Shown in pieces: positions 1-5,144 of a DNA stretch of 5,531 nt. The first letter of the stretch is position 1, and each line of letters opens with the position of its first letter. Source of the DNA: Thermodesulfobacteriota bacterium (lineage in GTDB: Bacteria > Desulfobacterota > Syntrophobacteria > BM002); contig CAMYLW010000143.1 in the NCBI GenBank assembly GCA_947259475.1, forward strand, positions 1-5,531, given 5' to 3'. The position numbers were made by a program, and so were the translations under genes. The notes under the pieces were generated by a model that worked only from the letters and a program-made list of their open reading frames with translations, was not told the origin of the DNA and did not search any database.

Positions 1-492
1 ATTGTCCTGGTTGAACTACGGCGCAGCGACATTCCTTCTGAGTCTCGCTGGCAAAACTTGCTCGAAGAGGTGAGGAGATCATCGTCCACCCTCCTCCGAC
101 TTCGTGATGAAGACGGCGAGGCCTATGTGCGTTTTGCCCAAGCAAGAACGTTCAGAAAGGGTGCTGAAGAAATTCTCGACCTGCTGAAGCAAGCAGTCGA
201 ATCACCCATGGCGATAATGAAAGAGGCCAAAAGAAATCTAGACCTTGTGGCCAGAGCCGGAAACCACTGCAAGGGCCATCTCCTTTCAGACCTTCTGGTT
301 GTCTGTGAACTCCTCCGGGCGGCCATCAATGGAACCCATCGCATTACTCAAGCGAATCTTGGCTTCATGCCCGATGGTTCTCTCCTCAATAGCTATGTGA
401 ACGAACTCAACAAGCTTCAGGGGGAAAGCCGGGATTTGGTGCAATCTGTGGAGGTCGTGATATTAGAGAGGAGTGGGTTCAGTAGACAGTAA
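1..492 (+). CDS. Cyclodeaminase/methenyl-THF cyclohydrolase family protein, C-terminal part (5' end outside window)
   Basis: The reading frame is open from base 1 to the TAA at 490-492, giving 163 residues without a start, so the gene begins upstream. A TTG at 58 is only an internal possible start. The pattern fits the FTCD_C/FchA family, which hydrolyses 5,10-methenyl-tetrahydrofolate or deaminates formimino-tetrahydrofolate in cytoplasmic one-carbon metabolism. Family-like features, numbered from base 1, are the segment DEDGEAYVRFAQAR (37-50), a helix with ESPMAIMKEA (67-76), a Gly-Asn pair (87-88), Ser-Asp (96-97) followed by a helix ending in AAINGT (107-112), and Asn-Leu (119-120). The family is usually about 180-210 residues, so perhaps 20-45 N-terminal residues, including the glycine-rich GGGS-type motif, are missing. 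Cyclohydrolase and cyclodeaminase activity cannot be told apart from this fragment, and it could be the tail of a bifunctional formiminotransferase. Assignment is by recalled family pattern, not by alignment. Confidence 0.72.
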   Translation: MVLVELRRSDIPSESRWQNLLEEVRRSSSTLLRLRDEDGEAYVRFAQARTFRKGAEEILDLLKQAVESPMAIMKEAKRNLDLVARAGNHCKGHLLSDLLVVCELLRAAINGTHRITQANLGFMPDGSLLNSYVNELNKLQGESRDLVQSVEVVILERSGFSRQ

Positions 493-510
493 TCATCGAT
501 GTGCTATATT

Positions 511-522
511 GGCCTCTCGGCC
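511..522. terminator. Weak hairpin between convergent genes
   Basis: Only 38 bp (493-530) separate the stop codons of the folate-enzyme gene and the kinase gene, which converge. In the gap GGCC-TCTC-GGCC forms a 4-bp stem with a 4-nt loop. No T-run follows on either strand, so a bidirectional intrinsic terminator is only a possibility. Confidence 0.2.
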
Positions 523-530
523 TACCTCGA

Positions 531-1376
531 TCACTTCATCTCACGTCGCACAGCGTCTTCGGGGGCCGTTTCGGATTGAGCCCGGCCTTTGCCTGTGCGC
601 ACGCCAATAAACACCAGAAATTTACGGCGAATCTCACGCAGTGGCTTGCCAATGCGGCGGCCGAACCGGATAGTCCAGGGCCGATATCTCTCCAAATCGA
701 GCTGTTCAGGGCTGAGCAGATCCGGCCGACAGTCTCTGTAGTGTTTGAGCACATGGTAGTCGTCCATGCCCTGAAAGAGGCGCAGTATTGCTCGCATCGG
801 CCAACCATTGCCCGGCCACCAACCCGGCAGGTTGAGGCTGATCTGGAAGTCTATCAGGTAAGGCTTGTCATCATCCCCGACAATGATATTCTGGCGTTTG
901 CTGAGGTCAACGTAGGCAAGGTCGCGCGCATGCATATCCTTTATTAGTTGCTGGAGTATAGGAAAGAAAGCATCATTGACGGGCTCGCGCCTCTCCAGGG
1001 GGTGGCCGGGTACGTAGTCGTGAGTAACAGCGTGTCGCTGGCTCACGCCATTTATCGTCAGGTTGCCGCTGTAGTCGGGGATGTTAGGCAAGTCGTCCAA
1101 CCGTTGCAACATGCGGGTCTCGCGTCGCGCCAGCCTTCTGCCCAACCACTTCATCGGCAGGCCAAAAACTGATTGCTGACGGTTGAACTTGGCGACGACC
1201 ATGCCTCGCGGACCTTGGTACAGCGCCGTTGCCGCCCACGAATCGTGCTTCAGAATGTCAATCCGCCGATAGGGATGGCCGTCAATCTCGACCTGCTCTG
1301 GGGGATCGGCTTTGCCCAAAGCGCGAAACACTTTTGGCCTCGGTTGGGCCGTTTTACCAGACTCCCGGTTTTGCAT
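531..1376 (-). CDS. Atypical Ser/Thr or lipopolysaccharide-type kinase (RIO/WaaP-like fold)
   Basis: Encodes a soluble 281-residue protein with a protein-kinase-like fold. Visible signatures are a candidate ATP-binding Lys in MVVAKF (Lys63), a Glu in LARRETRML (Glu86), a catalytic loop DMHARDLAYVDLSKRQN with Asp157 and Asn163, and a metal-binding LIDFQ with Asp176 in place of DFG. The catalytic loop has Tyr-Val-Asp instead of His-Arg-Asp. This combination resembles RIO, Kdo-kinase and WaaP/RfaY-type kinases rather than classical Hanks kinases, so the substrate could be a protein or a cell-envelope sugar. The C-terminal 80 residues are rich in Arg and Lys. I chose the ATG at 1376, which has a weak GGTGG 8 nt upstream; TTG (1391) or GTG (1388) would add four or five residues. 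It lies about 44 bp downstream of the phosphatase stop on the same strand, which suggests one operon. Kinase fold fairly sure; substrate unknown. Confidence 0.78.
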   Translation of the reverse strand: MQNRESGKTAQPRPKVFRALGKADPPEQVEIDGHPYRRIDILKHDSWAATALYQGPRGMVVAKFNRQQSVFGLPMKWLGRRLARRETRMLQRLDDLPNIPDYSGNLTINGVSQRHAVTHDYVPGHPLERREPVNDAFFPILQQLIKDMHARDLAYVDLSKRQNIIVGDDDKPYLIDFQISLNLPGWWPGNGWPMRAILRLFQGMDDYHVLKHYRDCRPDLLSPEQLDLERYRPWTIRFGRRIGKPLREIRRKFLVFIGVRTGKGRAQSETAPEDAVRREMK

Positions 1377-1420
1377 GGAGAGTACCACCAACCAGTATCA
1401 GTCATGCCGTTCTTGATAGC

Positions 1421-3553
1421 TTACAGCAGCACCTTAATCACCACAATTGTGATGTCGTCTTCTTGCTCTGTGTCCCCACGAAAGTCGCTGACTGCCTCAA
1501 GCACAGCGTCTTGAATAGCTCCCACCGATTTGTCGGCGTTAGTACGGATGATTTCTTCAAGACGTTCTTTGCCGAACATCTCTCCCTCTCCGTTGTGGGT
1601 CTCCCAGATACCGTCCGTACCGATGAGAATAATTGTCCCGTCCGTTTCGATGGTCTTTGCAACCTGTTCGTAAGAATAGTCTTCCTCTACGCCTAGGACC
1701 ATGCCTGGCCCCATGAGCTCTTCCACGGTATCCGTGGCGGGATCATAGAGGATGGCGGGATCATGGCCGGCCCTGACCCAACTGATTGCGCCTGAGCCCT
1801 CCTCTATCATAAGAAAAAACAGGCTTATAAATCTGCCGCTGTCTCTGACATCGGCGGAGAGAAGGCTGTTCACTTGGGTGAGACTCTCAGCCAGATTTTC
1901 CGGTCTCGTTACCAGCCCCCTTATGAGCGCCCTCGCTGTGGCCATGAGCAAAGCAGCTCCAACTCCATGGCCGGTGACATCTCCCACCACAATGCCAAAG
2001 CGGGCGCAGTCTTCATCCTCACAAGGGAAAAAGTCAAAATAGTCCCCACCAGTCTCATCGCAGTAGACTATTCTGGCAGCAATATCAAAGCCGCGTAGGT
2101 TTGGTATCTCCTGTGGCAGGAGATTTTGTTGCACCTCCTTGGCCACTTCCAGAGACTTACGGATTTGTATTCTGTCCTCAAGCTGAGGAACCATGTCGTT
2201 GAAGGTCTTAGCCAGCAGATCGCGTTCATCGCCTGTGTTTATATTCATTCGTGCAGAGAAATCGCCCTTTGCCAGTCGCTTGACCGCCTCAACCATCACG
2301 AATAGAGGCCTTATCATGGCGTGGGCGAACCACAGACCAGCCAAAATAAGCAAAAGAATCACTCCAATGGCCACAACCCCGGTAATGAGCCACTGTTCTT
2401 TAACCAATATATGTAAGAACTCTCGTACCCGTTCAAACGGCTCCAAAATAATCCTTTTAGGTACGATGAGTATAAGATTCAAGTCATCACCGGCGTGACC
2501 ATAGGCCCAGACAGAATCCACACCGAAATAAGGCATGTCGATATAGCCGGCTTGTCTGGCTTGTATTTCCCCTTCCAACAATTCCATGATCTCAACATCT
2601 GAAGATGCTAGTCGTTCCACCCCCATCGCGCCGCTCCAGGCAGCGGCATTCTCCACATAGTCTTTCTGAGCTATTATCCAGAGGCCGTACTCACCGGTCT
2701 CTTCTTTTACCCCTGACCAGACGAGAAAGGAGCGCATGGCCGTTGACCACTGAGAAGATAATTCATGGACCTGTAAAACCTCTGAAAGAAGTACATCAAT
2801 GGCGGCTACTCCCGCAAATGAACCGTCAGAGTGACGGACGGGCATAGAGACAGTCATGATGACCTGACGTGTGGAGGCATCTATGTAAGGAGTGCTCCAG
2901 GCCAACTCACCCTTTTCTCTGGCCAAGATATACCACGGACGAGTTTGTGGGTTGTATGTGGAAGGGTAGCCGCCGTGGCCGGGATAGGCAGCGTGAACGC
3001 CGCTCTCCAGGCTGACATACTGCCAATAGAGGATGTCGCCCAATTGGTTCTCAAACTCACTGTGCAAAGGAAGAAGCCTTCTCAGGCGACCAATGTCAGC
3101 TGCCACATACCTCCAGTCAGCTCCCGGTCGGACCAAAAAGACCTGATGACCGAAGCTGACAACCATTGGTTCGGTTCCCTCCTCAGCGGCACCCCTGATA
3201 TGCTTATGAGAAAATACAATATCTTTAGGAGCCTTGGCAGGGTTGTCGTAGTCATCAGCAAAATAGACCTTGGCAGCACCCTGCGGCGGTTCGGACAAAA
3301 AGCGCTCTGCATCTCTGACAATGATTCCAAGGGTGAGTTCCAGTATTTCTTTCTCACGGCCAAGTATCTTGGCATAGTCCGTTGCCGTTTGTTTAAGTTC
3401 TCTGCTGACGATTGCGGTCCGGGTCTTTTTTGCCTTACCGGATATAGTCTCACCCATTTGTACAATTCCCCGTTGACCTACCAAGGTAACAACGAGAAGA
3501 GGCGCAAGACTAAAGGTCATGAAAAGGATAAGGAATTTCCAGCGAATGCTCAT
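1421..3553 (-). CDS. Membrane-bound dCache-HAMP-PP2C (SpoIIE/RsbU-type) serine phosphatase
   Basis: A 710-residue sensor phosphatase. A short N-terminal arm leads into transmembrane helix 1 (about 6-26). An extracytoplasmic dCache-like region (about 40-365) follows, with the diagnostic stretch NPQTRPWYILAREKG and a following YIDASTRQVIMTVSMPV segment (about 201-239). Transmembrane helix 2 (about 388-412) leads to a HAMP domain (about 413-465, Pro416), a helical linker containing AKEVQQNLLP (about 471-480) and a PP2C-type SpoIIE domain to the C-terminus. Metal-binding motifs are intact: GGDYFDFF (502-509), GDVTGHGVGAALLMA (524-538, Asp525), AGHDPAILY (595-603), GTDGIWE (645-651, Asp647) and EDDIT (698-702). 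Family members dephosphorylate phosphoserine on STAS-domain anti-anti-sigma proteins; a ligand bound outside the membrane is probably relayed by HAMP. The ATG at 3553 has GGAG 7 nt upstream; a TTG at 3577 would lie in repeat DNA and is rejected. It is first in the probable operon with the kinase gene. No STAS or HATPase partner is visible nearby, so the real substrate is unknown. Confidence 0.93.
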   Translation of the reverse strand: MSIRWKFLILFMTFSLAPLLVVTLVGQRGIVQMGETISGKAKKTRTAIVSRELKQTATDYAKILGREKEILELTLGIIVRDAERFLSEPPQGAAKVYFADDYDNPAKAPKDIVFSHKHIRGAAEEGTEPMVVSFGHQVFLVRPGADWRYVAADIGRLRRLLPLHSEFENQLGDILYWQYVSLESGVHAAYPGHGGYPSTYNPQTRPWYILAREKGELAWSTPYIDASTRQVIMTVSMPVRHSDGSFAGVAAIDVLLSEVLQVHELSSQWSTAMRSFLVWSGVKEETGEYGLWIIAQKDYVENAAAWSGAMGVERLASSDVEIMELLEGEIQARQAGYIDMPYFGVDSVWAYGHAGDDLNLILIVPKRIILEPFERVREFLHILVKEQWLITGVVAIGVILLLILAGLWFAHAMIRPLFVMVEAVKRLAKGDFSARMNINTGDERDLLAKTFNDMVPQLEDRIQIRKSLEVAKEVQQNLLPQEIPNLRGFDIAARIVYCDETGGDYFDFFPCEDEDCARFGIVVGDVTGHGVGAALLMATARALIRGLVTRPENLAESLTQVNSLLSADVRDSGRFISLFFLMIEEGSGAISWVRAGHDPAILYDPATDTVEELMGPGMVLGVEEDYSYEQVAKTIETDGTIILIGTDGIWETHNGEGEMFGKERLEEIIRTNADKSVGAIQDAVLEAVSDFRGDTEQEDDITIVVIKVLL

Positions 3554-3560
3554 AGACCAT

Positions 3561-3564
3561 CTCC
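3561..3564 (-). promoter_or_regulatory. Shine-Dalgarno of the phosphatase gene
   Basis: On the minus strand GGAG lies 7 nt before the ATG at 3553. It decides the start against the longer frame opening at TTG 3577, whose extra codons read into the heptamer repeat tract. Confidence 0.7.
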
Positions 3565-3570
3565 GATGGT

Positions 3571-3612
3571 GGCGCAAGGTGCAGGGTGCAGGGCGCAGTA
3601 GGCGCTAGGCGC
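3571..3612. repeat. Left heptamer tandem repeat (six 7-bp units)
   Basis: The tract divides exactly into GGCGCAA, GGTGCAG, GGTGCAG, GGCGCAG, TAGGCGC and TAGGCGC. It starts 17 bp upstream of the phosphatase ATG and ends just before repeat block A. The last part (3599-3615) is also a perfect hairpin, TAGGCGC-TAG-GCGCCTA, with a 7-bp stem and 3-nt loop. It probably arose by slippage; no coding role is seen. Confidence 0.75.
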
Positions 3613-3614
3613 CT

Positions 3615-3635
3615 ACAAGTCATTACACTTCGCGC
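3615..3635 (+). repeat. Inverted repeat block A, left copy (21 bp)
   Basis: Begins ACAAGTCATTACACTT and ends CGCGC. It is the exact reverse complement of 5124-5144 on the other side of the insertion sequence. Similarity continues inward, with TGCGCTTC following on both sides after 3-4 unmatched bases. It contains one of the five GTCATTA/TAATGAC heptamers of the flanks. Confidence 0.85.
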
Positions 3636-3706
3636 AGGTGCGCTTCGTTGTCACTTGGGCTGGCGCCCGTCACTAGGCCTTACGGCCGTCATTAAGTTGT
3701 CACAAC
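3619..3706 (-). repeat. Array of heptamer-spaced mini-hairpins
   Basis: Read on the plus strand, GTCACTT, GTCACTA and GTCATTA start at 3650, 3669 and 3688, exactly 19 bp apart. The two 12-bp gaps between them are hairpins with 4-bp stems and 4-nt loops: GGGC-TGGC-GCCC (3657-3668) and GGCC-TTAC-GGCC (3676-3687). A further GTCATTA at 3619 precedes GCGC-AGGT-GCGC (3632-3643). The array ends in the short palindrome GTTGT-C-ACAAC (3696-3706). Stem sequences differ while pairing is kept, suggesting a structured element. On the minus strand the first hairpin has a GTAA loop of GNRA type. No known repeat family is recognised. Confidence 0.65.
3676..3694 (+). repeat. Inverted repeat block B, left copy (19 bp)
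   Basis: GGCCTTACGGCCGTCATTA is the perfect reverse complement of 5012-5030. It consists of one hairpin plus one heptamer of the mini-hairpin array, so the array unit itself is what recurs on the far side of the insertion sequence. Confidence 0.85.
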
Positions 3707-3714
3707 CCCCCCCC
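3706..3714. repeat. Homopolymer run of nine C
   Basis: A C9 tract sits between the hairpin array and the insertion sequence, about 150 bp upstream of the phosphatase gene (G9 on its coding strand). It may vary in length, and may also be a sequencing uncertainty. It lies outside any gene. Confidence 0.8.
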
Positions 3715-3756
3715 AATGGACAAGCGTAGCGTAGTGCCTCTAATGACCATAAGACC

Positions 3757-3777
3757 TTTACCCCTTTTAGTGGACAC
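3757..3777 (+). repeat. IS3-type left terminal inverted repeat
   Basis: Pairs with 4986-5006 in inverted orientation. CCCC and GTGGACAC are identical, and the five bases between them differ (TTTTA against AAAAA). GTGGACAC-type ends are common in IS3-family elements. Confidence 0.8.
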
Positions 3778-3801
3778 ACCGAAAAGCTATCTGTATATGA
3801 T
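3771..3801 (+). promoter_or_regulatory. Possible promoter of the IS transposase
   Basis: TGGACA (3771-3776) inside the left terminal repeat resembles a -35 box, and TATGAT (3796-3801) resembles a -10 box. The 19-bp spacer is longer than ideal. Placement is plausible for this family but rests on short matches only. Confidence 0.25.
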
Positions 3802-3804
3802 AGC
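3786..3804 (+). promoter_or_regulatory. Hairpin immediately before the transposase ribosome-binding site
   Basis: GCTATC (3786-3791) and GATAGC (3799-3804) form a perfect 6-bp stem around a 7-nt loop, abutting the AAGGAGG of orfA. It overlaps the putative -10 box, so it would be complete only in transcripts entering from upstream. It could modulate translation of read-through RNA or be an operator. Function is inferred from position. Confidence 0.4.
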
Positions 3805-3811
3805 AAGGAGG
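3805..3811 (+). promoter_or_regulatory. Strong Shine-Dalgarno of orfA
   Basis: AAGGAGG lies 7 nt before the ATG at 3819 and fixes the orfA start there rather than at the GTG at 3813. Confidence 0.8.
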
Positions 3812-3818
3812 TGTGTTC

Positions 3819-4136
3819 ATGTCAGGAAAAAGACGTCGACGAACCTATGACAAAGCCTTCAAGTACGAAGCAGTGCGCTTAGTACTGGAAGAAGGCCGCA
3901 GTGCCGCCGAGGTGGAACGAAATCTGGGAACCGGAAGAGGGATTGTCTCCCGCTGGGTCCGTGAGCTCACCGAAGATCAGGACCATGCTTTCCCTGGCAA
4001 AGGTCATTTTAAGCCCCCAGAAGAGGAAATCCACGCGCTTAAACGAGAACTTGAGCGTGTCAAAAGGGAGCGTGACATTTTAAAAAAAGCGGTGGCCATC
4101 TTCTCAACCGAGCCAGAGCGGTATTCGGGTTCATAG
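3819..4136 (+). CDS. IS3-family transposase OrfA (DNA-binding subunit)
   Basis: A 105-residue basic protein. Residues about 8-50 form the helix-turn-helix domain of the HTH_Tnp_1/IS3 OrfA type (TYDKAFKYEAVRLVLEEG, then SAAEVERNLG and GIVSRWVREL). Residues about 68-91 form a leucine-zipper-like helix (EEEIHALKRELERVKRERDI) that in relatives mediates multimerisation. It binds the terminal repeats and, when fused to OrfB by frameshifting, makes the active transposase. The length is typical and no damage is seen. The final 15 or so residues (from AVAIFSTEPE) are encoded in the region overlapping the orfB frame. Confidence 0.92.
   Translation: MSGKRRRRTYDKAFKYEAVRLVLEEGRSAAEVERNLGTGRGIVSRWVRELTEDQDHAFPGKGHFKPPEEEIHALKRELERVKRERDILKKAVAIFSTEPERYSGS
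4082..4088 (+). promoter_or_regulatory. Programmed -1 frameshift site (A-AAA-AAA)
   Basis: In the orfA frame the codons are TTA AAA AAA GCG, so seven A's give an A_AAA_AAA slippery heptamer. The -1 frame is open from 4076 to the orfB stop at 4981, and translation after a slip runs without interruption into the OrfB domain. IS3-family elements typically use such A-rich sites to make OrfAB. A perfect hairpin, CAGAGC-AGC-GCTCTG, lies at 4137-4151 just after the orfA stop, but 48 nt from the slip site, which is far for a stimulator. Confidence 0.72.
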
Positions 4137-4151
4137 CAGAGCAGCGCTCTG
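4137..4151 (+). other. Hairpin at the orfA/orfB junction
   Basis: A perfect 6-bp stem, CAGAGC/GCTCTG, with loop AGC starts directly after the orfA TAG. It may influence frameshifting, ribosome coupling or initiation at the orfB ATG 18 nt further on. The role is inferred. Confidence 0.4.
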
Positions 4152-4168
4152 AATACACAATTGAGGAG

Positions 4169-4981
4169 ATGTGCCGCATATTATCAGTGTCTCGCAGCGG
4201 TTTTTACAGCTGGCTTAAGCGCGCTCAGAGCAAAAGAGACAAGGACAACGACAAGCTGCTCTGCCACATTGCTCAGATCCATGATGAATCTCATTGCACT
4301 TATGGCAGTCCCCGCATTACCGATGCCCTTCGTCAACGCGGGATTATATGCAACCATAAGCGGGTGGCACGGTTGATGCGCATCAAGGGCATCAGGTCAA
4401 AGATAAAGCGCAAGTTCAAAGTGACCACCCATTCGGCCCATAGACGGCCTGTAGCGCCTAATCTGATTAAACACGGCTTTAGCGCCAGTGCACCGAATCG
4501 GCTGTGGACTTCGGACATTACCTACATTCGGACCAAGCAAGGTTGGCTCTATTTAGCTGTTTTCCTGGATGTCTGGTCCCGGCGAATCGTCGGCTGGGCC
4601 ATGAGTCGAAGCCAAACCGATCAACTAATCACTCAGGCATTCAGACAAGCGCTAGGTAGCAGGCGCCCAAAAGCCGGTCTCATTGTTCACTCAGATCGTG
4701 GCAGCCAATACTGCAGCCGTTCTTTCAAAGAGCTGTTAACCTCAAACCGTTACCTGCAATCTATGACTTCTACAGGTAACAGCTATCAAAATGCAATAAC
4801 TGAAAGTTTCTTTGCTACCTTGAAAACCGAGCTGGTCTTTCATGAGATCTATCAGAGCCGTAACCAAGCTCGAAGGAGCATATTCAAGTACATAGAGATG
4901 TTCTACAACCGAAAAAGAATTCATTCTGCTCTGGGAGGAATCTCCCCTGAACAGTTCGAAAAATCGGAGACCTTAGCTTAA
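4169..4981 (+). CDS. IS3-family transposase OrfB (DDE integrase-type catalytic subunit)
   Basis: 270 residues from the first ATG. The frame is open back to 4076, and the upstream residues FGFIAEQRSEYTIEE also look like OrfB, so the main product is probably the OrfAB fusion made by -1 frameshifting. An HTH_21-type segment (about residues 28-85, HDESHCTYGSPRITDALRQRG) precedes an rve/RNase H-fold catalytic core. The catalytic triad is visible: Asp116 in WTSDITYI, Asp176 in VHSDRGSQY and Glu212 in ITESFFATLK. There are 35 residues between the second Asp and the Glu, the canonical D-D-35-E spacing. The C-terminal FYNRKRIHSALGGISPEQF is also family-typical. The usual GNCYDNA block before the Glu reads GNSYQNA. 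It appears intact. ATG 4169 has GAGGAG directly abutting it, poor spacing for independent initiation. Confidence 0.93.
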   Translation: MCRILSVSRSGFYSWLKRAQSKRDKDNDKLLCHIAQIHDESHCTYGSPRITDALRQRGIICNHKRVARLMRIKGIRSKIKRKFKVTTHSAHRRPVAPNLIKHGFSASAPNRLWTSDITYIRTKQGWLYLAVFLDVWSRRIVGWAMSRSQTDQLITQAFRQALGSRRPKAGLIVHSDRGSQYCSRSFKELLTSNRYLQSMTSTGNSYQNAITESFFATLKTELVFHEIYQSRNQARRSIFKYIEMFYNRKRIHSALGGISPEQFEKSETLA

Positions 4982-4985
4982 CTCT

Positions 4986-5006
4986 GTGTCCACTTTTTGG
5001 GGTGAA
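4986..5006 (-). repeat. IS3-type right terminal inverted repeat
   Basis: Begins 4 bp after the orfB stop. GTGTCCAC-TTTTT-GGGG is the partner of the left end, and the element probably ends at the CA of 5007-5008. Confidence 0.8.
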
Positions 5007-5011
5007 CATCC

Positions 5012-5030
5012 TAATGACGGCCGTAAGGCC
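5012..5030 (-). repeat. Inverted repeat block B, right copy (19 bp)
   Basis: TAATGACGGCCGTAAGGCC is an exact inverted copy of 3676-3694. It starts only 3 bp outside the presumed right end of the insertion sequence and contains the GGCC-GTAA-GGCC mini-hairpin. Confidence 0.85.
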
Positions 5031-5123
5031 AAACTAGGGACCCGCTTGTCGTAGATACCGCTTGCGGTGCGGGACTGAGCGGCTTGTCTCGTCGAAGCTT
5101 TAGCGAAGACGGAAGCGCAGCGA
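5031..5123. repeat. Hairpin-rich spacer between repeat blocks B and A on the right
   Basis: No gene is seen. ACCGC-TT-GCGGT (5057-5068) is a 5-bp stem. At 5090-5111 CGTC and GACG pair around GAA/GAA and GC/GC with a TTTA loop, giving a symmetric 3x3 internal loop. The left flank has only 40 bp between the same two blocks, so the spacers are not equivalent. Confidence 0.45.
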
Positions 5124-5144
5124 GCGCGAAGTGTAATGACTTGT
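5124..5144 (-). repeat. Inverted repeat block A, right copy (21 bp)
   Basis: Exact reverse complement of 3615-3635. It is followed directly by heptamer repeats, mirroring the left side. Confidence 0.85.

Larger units (their letters stand above)
3755..5008 (+). mobile_element. IS3-family insertion sequence, about 1.25 kb
   Basis: The unit holds orfA and orfB in the IS3-family arrangement, with orfB in the -1 frame relative to orfA and an A7 run in the overlap. Terminal inverted repeats are visible: the left end contains CCCC-TTTTA-GTGGACAC (3761-3777), and the right end is the reverse complement of CCCC-AAAAA-GTGGACAC (4986-5002). The right tip ends in the family-typical CA (5007-5008), but the matching left tip (3755-3756) is CC instead of TG, so the exact left boundary is uncertain by a few bases. 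No convincing 3-4 bp target duplication is seen. Both genes appear intact. Length fits the family (about 1.2-1.5 kb). Confidence 0.88.

Noticed and set aside
501..1514. Three abutting plus-strand frames (501-947, 948-1172, 1173-1514) that look like a small operon
   Set aside because: They are antisense to the kinase gene, which carries all the expected kinase motifs. The translations show no family pattern.
3554..3577. N-terminal extension of the phosphatase from TTG at 3577
   Set aside because: The extra eight residues are Arg/His-rich and partly encoded by heptamer repeat, while the ATG at 3553 has a well-placed GGAG.
2831..3601. Long plus-strand open frame (256 codons) opposite the phosphatase gene
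   Set aside because: It lies antisense to the well-supported Cache region of the phosphatase, shows no recognisable domain and runs into repeat DNA at its end. It is a shadow frame.
3615..3706. CRISPR array
   Set aside because: The repeated units are 7-bp heptamers with 12-bp hairpin intervals. There are no 24-40 bp identical repeats, no unique spacers of normal size and no cas gene.
4986..5144. tRNA gene or attachment site next to the IS
   Set aside because: The hairpins are too short to form a cloverleaf, no T-loop GTTCRA motif is placed correctly, and no integrase other than the IS transposase is present.
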